Source of the DNA: an uncultured Clostridia bacterium
GTDB lineage: Bacteria; Bacillota; Clostridia; Oscillospirales; CAG-272
Reading direction: 5' to 3'
Length of the DNA: 33,830 bases
Assembly (NCBI GenBank): GCA_947632285.1
Contig: CANROT010000010.1
Location: forward strand, 1 to 33,830
Below, piece by piece: positions 7,942 to 14,585 of the stretch. Position numbers and translations under genes: made by a program. The notes beneath the pieces were generated by a model. That model had not been told where the DNA came from. It saw only the letters and a program-made list of their open reading frames with translations, and did no database searches. Position 1 is the stretch's first letter, and every line of letters begins with the position of its first letter.

Positions 7942-8118
7942 ATGGCAGAAATCAGAGTCAAGGAGAATGAATCTCTCGACAGCGCGCTCCGCAGATTTAA
8001 GCGTCAGTGTGCGAGATCGGGCGTCCTCGCTGAACTTCGCAAAAGGGAACACTACGAAAAGCCCAGCGTGAAGAAAAAGAAAAAGGCCGAGGCTGCAAGA
8101 AAGCGCAAGTATAAGTAA
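7942..8118 (+). CDS. rpsU: 30S ribosomal protein S21
   Basis: The 58-residue basic protein begins '[22 protein letters not shown]' in spirit and ends in a Lys/Arg-rich tail, typical of bS21, a late-assembling small-subunit protein near the mRNA exit. Length is normal. The ATG at 7942 follows GAAGGGGGG. The upstream track start is rejected because it lies within the promoter. It is monocistronic, with its own consensus promoter and terminator. In many Firmicutes rpsU is followed by yqeY, which is absent here. Confidence 0.95.
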   Translation: MAEIRVKENESLDSALRRFKRQCARSGVLAELRKREHYEKPSVKKKKKAEAARKRKYK

Positions 8119-8126
8119 GTTATACG

Positions 8127-8163
8127 AAAACGCGCCGTCCCTATTCGGGCGGCGCGTTTTGCG
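8127..8163 (+). terminator. rho-independent terminator of rpsU
   Basis: The arms aaaacgcgccgtcc (8127-8140) and gggcggcgcgtttt (8147-8160) pair over 14 bp with one G-U and a six-base loop. The stem ends in a U-tract, nine bases after the rpsU stop. Confidence 0.9.
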
Positions 8164-8227
8164 TAGGTGTTATTGCATCGGAGACACGGTTCACCGCAAA
8201 AAATTTATTGCCCATTCGGAGGGGATC

Positions 8228-8470
8228 ATGCGGACAAAAGAGGCGGTTGCAAATCGCATACTTGAGCTTTGCCTTGAGCGTGGGATCGCGGTGAATTCGC
8301 TTGCTAATATCGCGGGCATACCGCCGTCGACAGTGTACAGTATTCTGAACGAAAAGAGCCGCAACCCCGGGGTGGTTACCTTAAAAAAGCTCTGCGACGG
8401 GCTCGGGATAACTGTCCGGCAGTTTTTTGACTCCGAGCTGTTTGACGACACGGAGCAGGAGATAGAATAA
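8228..8470 (+). CDS. small XRE/Cro-type helix-turn-helix regulator
   Basis: This 80-residue protein is essentially one HTH_3 (XRE) domain. It runs from 'ANRILELCLERG' through the turn 'LANIAGIPPSTVYSIL' to 'TLKKLCDGLGITVRQFF', with a short acidic tail. It would bind DNA as a dimer; its targets are unknown. The ATG at 8228 follows GGAGGGG at proper spacing, which is better than the track start at 8159 inside the rpsU terminator. No clear promoter of its own was found, so rpsU read-through is possible. Confidence 0.85.
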   Translation: MRTKEAVANRILELCLERGIAVNSLANIAGIPPSTVYSILNEKSRNPGVVTLKKLCDGLGITVRQFFDSELFDDTEQEIE

Positions 8471-8501
8471 CGGGCGGCAAAGGCTAAAAGATAATATGAC
8501 A

Positions 8502-8542
8502 GGGGGAGGGACTTTTTGCAAAAGGCCCTCCCGCGTTTTTTT
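8502..8542 (+). terminator. terminator hairpin resembling the dispersed hairpin family
   Basis: The arms gggaggg (8504-8510) and ccctccc (8526-8532) enclose actttttgcaaaag and are followed by gcg and seven T residues. The loop resembles the actttttcaaaagt core of the repeats at 1143 and 18641, so this may be a diverged copy that works as a terminator for the HTH gene. Confidence 0.75.
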
Positions 8543-8562
8543 GTTTTCGCTTTTTGCGTCTC

Positions 8563-8591
8563 TTGACAAATTTGCCCCTTAATTATATAAT
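8563..8591 (+). promoter_or_regulatory. consensus sigma-A promoter of the tcdA operon
   Basis: TTGACA (8563-8568) and TATAAT (8586-8591) are perfect matches with a 17-bp spacer, about 35 bp before the tcdA start codon. Confidence 0.92.
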
Positions 8592-8625
8592 AACGGCGGC
8601 AATACTGTAACCGAGACGGTAAAAA

Positions 8626-9342
8626 ATGAAAGAACGGTTTATAAGAACGGAAATGCTGCTCGGCGGCGAGGCGCTCGAGGTGCTCGTGCGCTCGCGCGTC
8701 GCCGTTTTCGGCGTCGGCGGCGTCGGCGGGTATGCGGTGGAGGCGCTCGCGCGCTCCGGCGTCGGTGCGCTCGACCTCATCGACCCGGACACGGTCAGCG
8801 AATCGAATATAAACAGGCAGATAGTTGCGCTTTCGAGCACCGTCGGAAAATACAAGGTCGACGTCGCCGCCGAACGCGTCCGGGACATAAATCCGGACGC
8901 CGCCGTCCGCACGTATAAGACGTTTTTCCTGCCGGAGGAGGCGGAAAAGTTTGATTTTTCCGCCTATGACTACGTCGTCGACGCGATAGACACGGTTTCC
9001 GGTAAGATCGGGCTCGCCGTCGCGGCGACGGAGGCAGGGGTGCCGATAATCTCGTCTATGGGCGCGGGAAATAAGCTTGACCCGACGCAGTTCGAGGTCG
9101 CGGACATATATAAGACGTCCGTGTGCCCGCTCGCGCGCGTCATGCGGCGCGAGCTGCGGCAGCGCGGGATCAAAAAGCTGAAGGTCGTTTATTCAAGGGA
9201 AATACCGAAGGTGCCGTGCGGCGAATGTGAGCCCGCCGCGGGCGGAAAGCGGGCGCCGGGGAGCTGCGCGTTCGTCCCGAGCGTCGCCGGGCTTATTATT
9301 GCCGGCGAAGTCGTGCGCGACCTGACCGGAGTCGGAAGATGA
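8626..9342 (+). CDS. tcdA: tRNA threonylcarbamoyladenosine dehydratase (TcdA/CsdL, ThiF family)
   Basis: This E1-like ThiF-fold enzyme of 238 residues has the nucleotide-binding loop FGVGGVGGYA, an acidic 'LIDPDTV', the conserved 'SNINRQ', and the C-terminal 'PSVAGLIIAGEVVRDL'. TcdA uses ATP to cyclise t6A at position 37 of ANN-decoding tRNAs to ct6A. The Cys-containing 'PCGECEP' region is typical of the group. The ribosome binding site before the ATG is weak. The stop codon overlaps the start of the ttcA-like gene (ATGA), so the two are translationally coupled. Confidence 0.92.
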   Translation: MKERFIRTEMLLGGEALEVLVRSRVAVFGVGGVGGYAVEALARSGVGALDLIDPDTVSESNINRQIVALSSTVGKYKVDVAAERVRDINPDAAVRTYKTFFLPEEAEKFDFSAYDYVVDAIDTVSGKIGLAVAATEAGVPIISSMGAGNKLDPTQFEVADIYKTSVCPLARVMRRELRQRGIKKLKVVYSREIPKVPCGECEPAAGGKRAPGSCAFVPSVAGLIIAGEVVRDLTGVGR

Positions 9343-10175
9343 CAGGCGAAAAGAGCACGGCCGCACGCTCCGAGGAATACATACTCAAGGCATACAGGCG
9401 GGAGCTGTGGCGGCCGTTTATCGAGGGGATCAAGCAGTACGAGCTTGTCGGCAGCGGGGACAGGATCGCGGTCTGCGTCTCGGGCGGTAAGGATTCGATG
9501 CTGACCGCGAAGCTGATGCAGCTTTTGCACCGCACGGGCGAGGTCAGGTTCGATCTCGAATTCATCGCCATGGACCCGGGGTACAGCCCGGAGCACAGGC
9601 GGTTGCTCGAAGCAAACGCGGAGCTGCTCGGAATACCGCTCAAGGTGTTTGAAACGGATATTTTCGGCGCGGTGGATAATACCGAAAAGTCGCCGTGCTA
9701 CCTTTGCGCGCGTATGAGGCGCGGGCACCTGTACAGTCAGGCACAAAAGCTCGGCTGCAACAAGATCGCGCTCGGCCACCACTTTGACGACGTCGTGGAG
9801 ACGACGCTGATCGGAATGTTCTACGGCTCGCAGCTCCAGGCGATGATCCCGAAGGTGAAAAGCGAGAATTTCCCCGGCATGGAGCTGATACGCCCGATAT
9901 ACTGCGTCCACGAGGAGGACATCTCCGTTTGGGGCCGCGCCGTCGGCGTTGAATTTCTGCGGTGCGCGTGCCGCGCTGCCGAAAAGGCCGATGCGGACGC
10001 CTCCGCGTCAAAGCGGCAGACGGTGAAGCTGTGGCTCCGGAACCTCAGCCGCGACGACCCGGACATAGAAAAGCGCATCTTCAGGAGTATCCATTCCGTC
10101 TGGCTCGACACCTTCCCGGCGTACAAGACAAAGGGCGAGACGCACAGCTTTCTCGAAAACTACGATAAGGAATAA
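9339..10175 (+). CDS. TtcA/TtuA-like tRNA thiolation ATP-pyrophosphatase
   Basis: The 278-residue PP-loop protein has SGGKDS at 48-53, 'CYLCARMRRG' (Cys120, Cys123) and 'RCACR' (Cys209, Cys211). TtcA relatives use a [4Fe-4S] cluster held by such cysteines to make 2-thiocytidine at position 32 of tRNA. The 'GHHFDDVVET' motif also fits. It overlaps tcdA by four bases, and both act on the tRNA anticodon loop. The enzyme could instead belong to the broader TtcA-like group with another target base. Confidence 0.88.
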   Translation: MTGEKSTAARSEEYILKAYRRELWRPFIEGIKQYELVGSGDRIAVCVSGGKDSMLTAKLMQLLHRTGEVRFDLEFIAMDPGYSPEHRRLLEANAELLGIPLKVFETDIFGAVDNTEKSPCYLCARMRRGHLYSQAQKLGCNKIALGHHFDDVVETTLIGMFYGSQLQAMIPKVKSENFPGMELIRPIYCVHEEDISVWGRAVGVEFLRCACRAAEKADADASASKRQTVKLWLRNLSRDDPDIEKRIFRSIHSVWLDTFPAYKTKGETHSFLENYDKE

Positions 10176-10202
10176 AAAACGTCCCGCTTGGGACGTTTTT
10201 TC
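10174..10202. terminator. bidirectional terminator between convergent operons
   Basis: The arms aaaaacgtccc (10175-10185) and gggacgttttt (10190-10200) form a perfect 11-bp stem with a four-base loop. T-runs lie on both strands, so it can serve the ttcA-like gene (plus) and the FkbM gene (minus), which ends at 10213. Confidence 0.9.
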
Positions 10203-10212
10203 AATTGCTTTC

Positions 10213-11310
10213 TTATTCTTGCCTGTTTTTCACCGTCGCAAAAAGGTCGATCCCCCAGGCGGGGACGCCGGGCTCGCGGCGAAGGTACAGCCTGTATTCC
10301 GGGACGAGGCTCCGCACGAGCGCGGGCAGCGACAAGAGGTCGCCGGTTTTGTGATAGACGGAGACGATCATGTCCGGGCGGTCGCGGCGTATCGTCTCTG
10401 CCGCGCCGAGGATCGCCTCCGCCTCTGCACCCTCAACGTCAAATTTGATGAGGTCGACGCGCTCATTCGAGATCCCGTCGACAGCGAGCGCCCGCACCGT
10501 TCGCGTCTTTGTCCCCGCGTGCCCGGAGGCGGCGGACGATGAGCCCCTGCCGGATCGTGTCACAAATTCGAGCGCCGTGTCGCATTTCCACGCGGCGGCA
10601 TTGTATGTTTCAATATGCGGGCGCGCTGATGTTTCGGCGAGCGCGCTCAGCTTTTTGTATGCATGTGGCTCGGGCTCGAGCGCTATGACGCGCCGCAGGC
10701 GCGGCATACATTTTACGGCACCTCGCACCGTGTCCCCGGTGTAAGCGCCGAGGTCGATGTACGTTTCGTACTCCCCGCAGTCAAAAAATCCGAACGGCAG
10801 GCCGCCGGACGCGGAGGCGGCGAGCGGTGTGATCGAGCCTGTGAGCTTATATTCGAGAATGAGCGAGAGCACCCGGCGGGACTCGCCGTCCGCGAGCGAA
10901 TCATAAAGGCGGCAGAACGCGCCGTAGTTTTCGCGGTAGTATGCGGCGTCAAACACCGTCTCGCCGAACGCTGGCACGTCCGGGCACAAAAGCGTGTGCT
11001 CGCGCGAAATTTTCCCGATATTGTCGAGCACGTCCGGGCGCGACGTCCCGAACGCGAGCAGCACCGTGAAGTCCGAAAGCTCGCGGCTGACCTCCGCATA
11101 TGACATGACGCGGTACCCGCGAAACGCGCGCTCGCGGACAAATCCGTCCGAGGCGAAGACGGCGGCGACCGGGATCTTGCGGCGCTCGAGCTCGTCCATC
11201 ACCTTGTCCGCGCCGTTGCCGGTGCCGTATATCACGGCGGGGAGCCCGGCGGCAAGGGTGCGCTCCCAGACGTCCGGCGCACCCGGTGAGGTCAGGGGAT
11301 ATTCCTTCAT
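10213..11310 (-). CDS. FkbM family SAM-dependent methyltransferase
   Basis: This protein of about 365 residues has an N-terminal nucleotide-binding-like segment ('VIYGTGNGADKV', then 'FRGYRVMSYAEV') and a C-terminal FkbM methyltransferase domain. The latter shows 'YIDLGAYTGDT', 'VIALEPEPHAYKKL' and 'DLIKFDVEGAEAEAI'. FkbM proteins usually O-methylate sugars or small molecules, and this two-part layout is common in glycan or cell-surface loci. The track start is inside the previous gene. The ATG at 11310 overlaps the amidohydrolase stop (ATGA) and is preferred. No glycosyltransferases are nearby, so the substrate is unknown. Confidence 0.87.
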   Translation of the reverse strand: MKEYPLTSPGAPDVWERTLAAGLPAVIYGTGNGADKVMDELERRKIPVAAVFASDGFVRERAFRGYRVMSYAEVSRELSDFTVLLAFGTSRPDVLDNIGKISREHTLLCPDVPAFGETVFDAAYYRENYGAFCRLYDSLADGESRRVLSLILEYKLTGSITPLAASASGGLPFGFFDCGEYETYIDLGAYTGDTVRGAVKCMPRLRRVIALEPEPHAYKKLSALAETSARPHIETYNAAAWKCDTALEFVTRSGRGSSSAASGHAGTKTRTVRALAVDGISNERVDLIKFDVEGAEAEAILGAAETIRRDRPDMIVSVYHKTGDLLSLPALVRSLVPEYRLYLRREPGVPAWGIDLFATVKNRQE

Positions 11311-12119
11311 TCTATTCCGAAAAAGCGCGCGGCGTTGTCCCAGAGGACGGCGCGCCGCTCCCTCTCGGTGAGCGGGAGCTTGTCGAAGAGCTTCATATAG
11401 TCGGCGGCGCTGACGACGGGGTAGTCCGTCCCGAACATCACGTTTTCGACGCCGAGCGCGCGTATCTGCTCCGCCGCCGCCTCCGGGGAGAGCGCCCAAA
11501 GCGAGCTTGACGCGTCATAGACGACATTTTCTCTCCCGGCGAGCAGCTCGCGCGCCTCGTCCCACGCGCGCCAGCCGCCGAGGTGGGAGGCGAGCACGCG
11601 GAGGCGGGGGAACATTTCAAGTATGCGGACGAGGCGGCACGGCTCGCTGAACCTGTACTCGGGCCTGTCGTCCCCCATGTGAAAGCACACGGGCAGCTCT
11701 CTTTCCTCCGCGAGCGCGTACAGCGGCAAGAGCCGCGCGTCATCTATCGCGACGCCCTGAATGTCCGGGTGCAGCTTGACGCCCGAAAGCCCGAGGGAGA
11801 CGGCATAGTCGAGCTCGGCGGCGATATCCTCCGTGTCCTGATGCATCGCCGCGTAGCCGAAGGCGGAAAATCCGTCCTCCCTCGCGGCGCGTATCTCGGC
11901 GGAGATCGTTTCGTTTATGTGGCGGACCTGCCTTGCGTTCGTCGCGACGCCGAGAATGAGAAAGCCGGCGACGCCCGCCTCGCGGGAGGTGCGGCAGAGG
12001 TCAGCTGCCGTCCCCTCGCGCATCACGCGGAAATTGTAGAATGCGCCGAGGTTCGCGGTCGCCTTCGGGGCGAGGGCGGGCGGGTATGTATGCGTGTGTG
12101 CGTCAAAGATTTTTTCCAT
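11307..12119 (-). CDS. amidohydrolase family protein (amidohydro_2, TIM barrel)
   Basis: This 270-residue metal-dependent hydrolase begins with 'DAHTHTYP' (HxH), followed by 'GVKLHPD', 'CFHMGDD', 'LASHLGG' and the late 'FGTDYPVV' Asp motif. It resembles the decarboxylase/lactonase branch of the superfamily (ACMSD-like, amidohydro_2). AAAGGA precedes the ATG. It is translationally coupled to the FkbM gene (4-base overlap), forming a two-gene minus-strand operon. The reaction cannot be predicted. It is divergent from the HIT gene, and the two 5' regions share about 110 bp. Confidence 0.85.
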   Translation of the reverse strand: MEKIFDAHTHTYPPALAPKATANLGAFYNFRVMREGTAADLCRTSREAGVAGFLILGVATNARQVRHINETISAEIRAAREDGFSAFGYAAMHQDTEDIAAELDYAVSLGLSGVKLHPDIQGVAIDDARLLPLYALAEERELPVCFHMGDDRPEYRFSEPCRLVRILEMFPRLRVLASHLGGWRAWDEARELLAGRENVVYDASSSLWALSPEAAAEQIRALGVENVMFGTDYPVVSAADYMKLFDKLPLTERERRAVLWDNAARFFGIE

Positions 12120-12146
12120 TTTTGCGTTCCTTTCGCCCGAAAGCCG

Positions 12147-12175
12147 TTGCGGCGGGTGCTTTTTTGTGGTATCAT
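12147..12175 (+). promoter_or_regulatory. sigma-A-type promoter of the HIT gene
   Basis: TTGCGG (12147-12152) and TATCAT (12170-12175) have a 17-bp spacer. They lie in the intergenic region divergent to the amidohydrolase operon. Confidence 0.65.
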
Positions 12176-12179
12176 TTAT

Positions 12180-12200
12180 CCGTCGGCAGCGAGCCGACGG
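12180..12200 (+). other. 5' leader hairpin before the HIT gene
   Basis: The arms ccgtcggc and gccgacgg (8 bp, loop agcga) would form at the very 5' end of the HIT transcript. It may stabilise the mRNA. No known riboswitch is recognised. Confidence 0.5.
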
Positions 12201-12230
12201 AAATTTGTTTTTTAAGGAGAGCTACAAATC

Positions 12231-12581
12231 ATGGACTGCCTGTTTTGCAGCATAGTGAAAGGGGATATCCCCTCAAATAAGGTCTACGAGGACGAAACGA
12301 TACTCGCGTTCCGCGACATCGCGCCGGAGGCGCCGTGCCACGTGCTCGTCGTGCCGAAGACGCATATCGGCTCGGTCGACGGGATAACGGCGGAGAACAG
12401 CGCCGTCATTGCGCACATATTTGAGTGCATACCGGAGATAGCAAAGCTCGGCGGCGCCGACAACGGCTACCGCGTCATAACGAACTGCGGGCCGGACGCG
12501 TGCCAGAGCGTTCCGCACCTGCACTTTCATGTGATCGGCGGCACGCAGCTCCCGGCGCACTGTTTCCCGGAAAACGACTGA
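12231..12581 (+). CDS. HIT family (HINT-like) nucleotide hydrolase/transferase
   Basis: This 116-residue protein begins 'CLFCSIVKGDIPS' and ends with the histidine triad 'HLHFHVIGG' (His96, His98, His100), the signature of the HINT branch. Cys3, Cys6 and His45 may bind zinc, as in many bacterial HIT proteins. HINT enzymes hydrolyse nucleoside phosphoramidates and aminoacyl adenylates. The usual 'QDAGQSV' appears here as 'PDACQSV'. AAGGAG precedes the ATG. Apparently monocistronic. Confidence 0.93.
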   Translation: MDCLFCSIVKGDIPSNKVYEDETILAFRDIAPEAPCHVLVVPKTHIGSVDGITAENSAVIAHIFECIPEIAKLGGADNGYRVITNCGPDACQSVPHLHFHVIGGTQLPAHCFPEND

Positions 12582-12633
12582 AGGACAGTTTATCACAATT
12601 CCGCCCCGATTGCAAGACCGCGAGCCGACTGAC

Positions 12634-12677
12634 AAAAAAATCCGCGGCAGGCAGCCGTCATGGCCGCCTGCCGCGGA
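12634..12677 (-). terminator. rho-independent terminator of the aspartokinase gene
   Basis: A perfect 12-bp stem, tccgcggcaggc (12641-12652) with gcctgccgcgga (12666-12677), is followed on the minus strand by seven T residues. It begins five bases after the aspartokinase stop and may also stop HIT transcripts on the plus strand. Confidence 0.92.
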
Positions 12678-12681
12678 GCTT

Positions 12682-14001
12682 TTATCTTCTCACAAATTCG
12701 TGGTAGATGACGCGGACCGAGTCTTCGAAATCCTCCGCTGCGACGCCGACGATGATGTTTATCTCGCAGGCGCCCTGGTCGATCATGCGGACGTTTATAG
12801 ACGCCTTTGCAAGCGCGTCAAAAACGCGCGCGGCGACGCCGGGGCTGCCGACCATGCTGCGCCCGACGACGGCGATGAGCGCGAGCCCGTCCTCGATGCC
12901 GATGTAATCGGGGTCGACGGCGCGGCGTATCGAATCTATCAAAATGTCGTATTTTCCCGTGAGCTGCTCGGTGTGCGCGACGATGGACATCGTGTCGATA
13001 CCGGAGGGAATGTGCTCGGCGTGGACGCCGTTGTAGTCAAGTATCTCGACGATCCGGTGCAGCATACCGCGGCGGTACGCCATTCTGTCCTTGTCTATGC
13101 GAATGACGGAGAAGTTTTTCTTCCCGGCAACGCCCGTTATGATGTGTTCGCGGTCGTATATGTCCGTCCCGGCAACGATCGTTGTGCCCTCGTCGTCCGG
13201 GCGATTCGTGTTTTTGATAATTATCGGTATGCCCGCCGAGCGGACGGGGAAGACGCTGTCCTCGTGCAGCACCCCGGCGCCCATGTACGAAAGCTCGCGC
13301 AGCTCGCGGTATGTGACGACCTTGATCCCGAGCGGCTCGCGGACTATTTTCGGATCTGCCATGAGAAAGCCGGAAACGTCAGTCCAGTTTTCGTAAATGT
13401 CGGAGCCGGAGGCGCGGGCGACTATCGAGCCGGATATATCGGAGCCGCCGCGCGAGAACGTCCGCACGGTGTAGTTCGGCATCGAGCCGTAAAACCCGGG
13501 AACGACGGCGCGCTCGTGCATACGCAGCGCGGAGGCGAGCGTTTTATACGTAATCTCTTCGTCAAGGCTGCCGTCCTCGCTGAAGAAGACAACCTCGGCG
13601 GCGTCAATGAAATCGTAGCCGAGATAGCGGGCGAGGATCAGCGAATTCAGGTATTCGCCGCGCGAGGCGGCGTAATCGCGCCCGGAGCCGTGGCGGAACG
13701 ATTCCTTTATCGATTCGTATTCGAGTGACAGGTCGAGGTCGAGCCCGAGCCCCGCGATTATCTCGTCAAAGCGCGCCCTTATCCCGTCGAAGAACAGTTC
13801 GAAGTCAAGCCCGGCGACCGCCATGTCGTAGCAGGCGTAGAGCATATCGGTGACCTTCGTGTCCTCGGGAAAGCGCTTTCCGGGCGCGGACGCGACGACA
13901 TAGCGCCGGGTCGGGTCCGCCATGACGATATCGTAGACTTTTTTGAACTGTTCCGGGCTCGCGAGCGAGGAGCCGCCGAATTTTGCTGTCCTGACCTGCA
14001 C
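12682..14001 (-). CDS. aspartate kinase
   Basis: The enzyme phosphorylates aspartate, the first step to lysine, diaminopimelate, threonine and methionine. Of about 439 residues, it has 'AKFGGSSLA' at the N-terminus, 'SRGEYLNSLILARYLG', 'PGFYGS', 'FSRGGSDISGS' and 'MADPKIV'. A C-terminal tandem ACT region follows ('MSIVAHTEQL', 'VVGRSMVGSPGVAARVFDALA', 'NIIVGV'). The track start at 14034 directly abuts a perfect -10 box and would precede the transcription start. The GTG at 14001, nine bases after AGAGG, is the likely start. Feedback control through the ACT region is expected from the family. Confidence 0.93.
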   Translation of the reverse strand: MQVRTAKFGGSSLASPEQFKKVYDIVMADPTRRYVVASAPGKRFPEDTKVTDMLYACYDMAVAGLDFELFFDGIRARFDEIIAGLGLDLDLSLEYESIKESFRHGSGRDYAASRGEYLNSLILARYLGYDFIDAAEVVFFSEDGSLDEEITYKTLASALRMHERAVVPGFYGSMPNYTVRTFSRGGSDISGSIVARASGSDIYENWTDVSGFLMADPKIVREPLGIKVVTYRELRELSYMGAGVLHEDSVFPVRSAGIPIIIKNTNRPDDEGTTIVAGTDIYDREHIITGVAGKKNFSVIRIDKDRMAYRRGMLHRIVEILDYNGVHAEHIPSGIDTMSIVAHTEQLTGKYDILIDSIRRAVDPDYIGIEDGLALIAVVGRSMVGSPGVAARVFDALAKASINVRMIDQGACEINIIVGVAAEDFEDSVRVIYHEFVRR

Positions 14002-14034
14002 GGTAAAATACCTCTGCTTATATATTGTCATCAT

Positions 14035-14063
14035 ATTATATGCGAAAGCTCCCGCCGTGTCAA
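14035..14063 (-). promoter_or_regulatory. consensus sigma-A promoter of aspartokinase
   Basis: On the minus strand TTGACA (14063-14058) and TATAAT (14040-14035) are perfect, with a 17-bp spacer. Transcription should start near 14028, leaving a leader of about 27 nt before the GTG start. Confidence 0.9.
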
Positions 14064-14096
14064 TTCATGAAATGCGAAAATTAAAACATGCGAAAA
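14040..14096. repeat. three direct repeats of atgcgaaa in the divergent intergenic region
   Basis: The octamer atgcgaaa occurs at 14040, 14072 and 14088 (spacings 32 and 16 bp) between the aspartokinase gene and the small membrane protein gene. The first copy runs into the spacer of the aspartokinase promoter. The arrangement resembles regulator boxes, but no factor is known. Confidence 0.45.
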
Positions 14097-14149
14097 GCCC
14101 CCGTTTTTGTCGATAATATAGGATAATTTAGCGGGAATCTGGGCGGCGC

Positions 14150-14178
14150 TTGACTTTTTTTGCCCGGCGCGGTAAAAT
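14150..14178 (+). promoter_or_regulatory. sigma-A-type promoter of the small membrane protein gene
   Basis: TTGACT (14150-14155) and TAAAAT (14173-14178) have a 17-bp spacer, about 40 bp before the ATG at 14219. The track ORF start at 14150 coincides with the -35 box and is not real. Confidence 0.8.
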
Positions 14179-14218
14179 AACAGAAAAAGCAGGCAAAGTT
14201 TCGGGGGAAAAAAGAAAA

Positions 14219-14527
14219 ATGAAGGTGTCGGTGTTGAAATCGGTCGCGGCTGCCGCGATATTTACAGTTATAGCATATCTTTTGATCTTCCTTGTCACAG
14301 GGACGAACGCCGGGGGCGACGACGTTGCCGGTGCGCTCGGAGGGGTCTTCGGCGGGGACGCCGCGATAATCGCCGCAGGCGTCGTCTGCGGCAGGATAAA
14401 GTCGGCGGAGCAGAATATGTTGAAAGCGCTCGCTGAGGCGGACAGGGAAACGGTCGACCGGCTCGTCGGTATAAAGAAGACCGTCGACAGCATCGACTCA
14501 GCCGAAAAAGAAAGCGGGAAACAATAA
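14219..14527 (+). CDS. small membrane protein of unknown function
   Basis: This 102-residue protein is not recognised. It has one clear transmembrane helix near residues 5-28 ('AAAAIFTVIAYLLIFLV') and a second, Gly/Ala-rich hydrophobic stretch near 38-60. A charged, probably helical C-terminal region follows ('ADRETVDRLVGIKKTVDSI'). The start was chosen from the GGGGG-containing purine stretch upstream and the promoter position. It has its own promoter and terminator, so it is an independent unit. It may sense or scaffold at the membrane, but nothing in the sequence proves a role. Confidence 0.7.
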   Translation: MKVSVLKSVAAAAIFTVIAYLLIFLVTGTNAGGDDVAGALGGVFGGDAAIIAAGVVCGRIKSAEQNMLKALAEADRETVDRLVGIKKTVDSIDSAEKESGKQ

Positions 14528-14541
14528 AATCGCACATAAGG

Positions 14542-14572
14542 AACCGCCGCGCAGGATAGCGCGGCGGTTTTC
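14542..14572. terminator. terminator between convergent small membrane gene and ABC transporter gene
   Basis: A perfect 11-bp stem, aaccgccgcgc (14542-14552) with gcgcggcggtt (14559-14569), has a six-base loop and a short T-run on the plus strand. It lies 14 bases from each neighbouring stop codon, roughly. Confidence 0.82.
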
Positions 14573-14585
14573 GCGTATTCGTGAT

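Noticed and set aside
12610-13728. 372-residue plus-strand ORF
   Set aside because: It is antisense to the aspartokinase gene and starts inside its terminator.
14108-14114. TGTCGAT as a Spo0A box upstream of the small membrane protein gene
   Set aside because: It has one mismatch to TGTCGAA, is isolated, and nothing ties this gene to sporulation.
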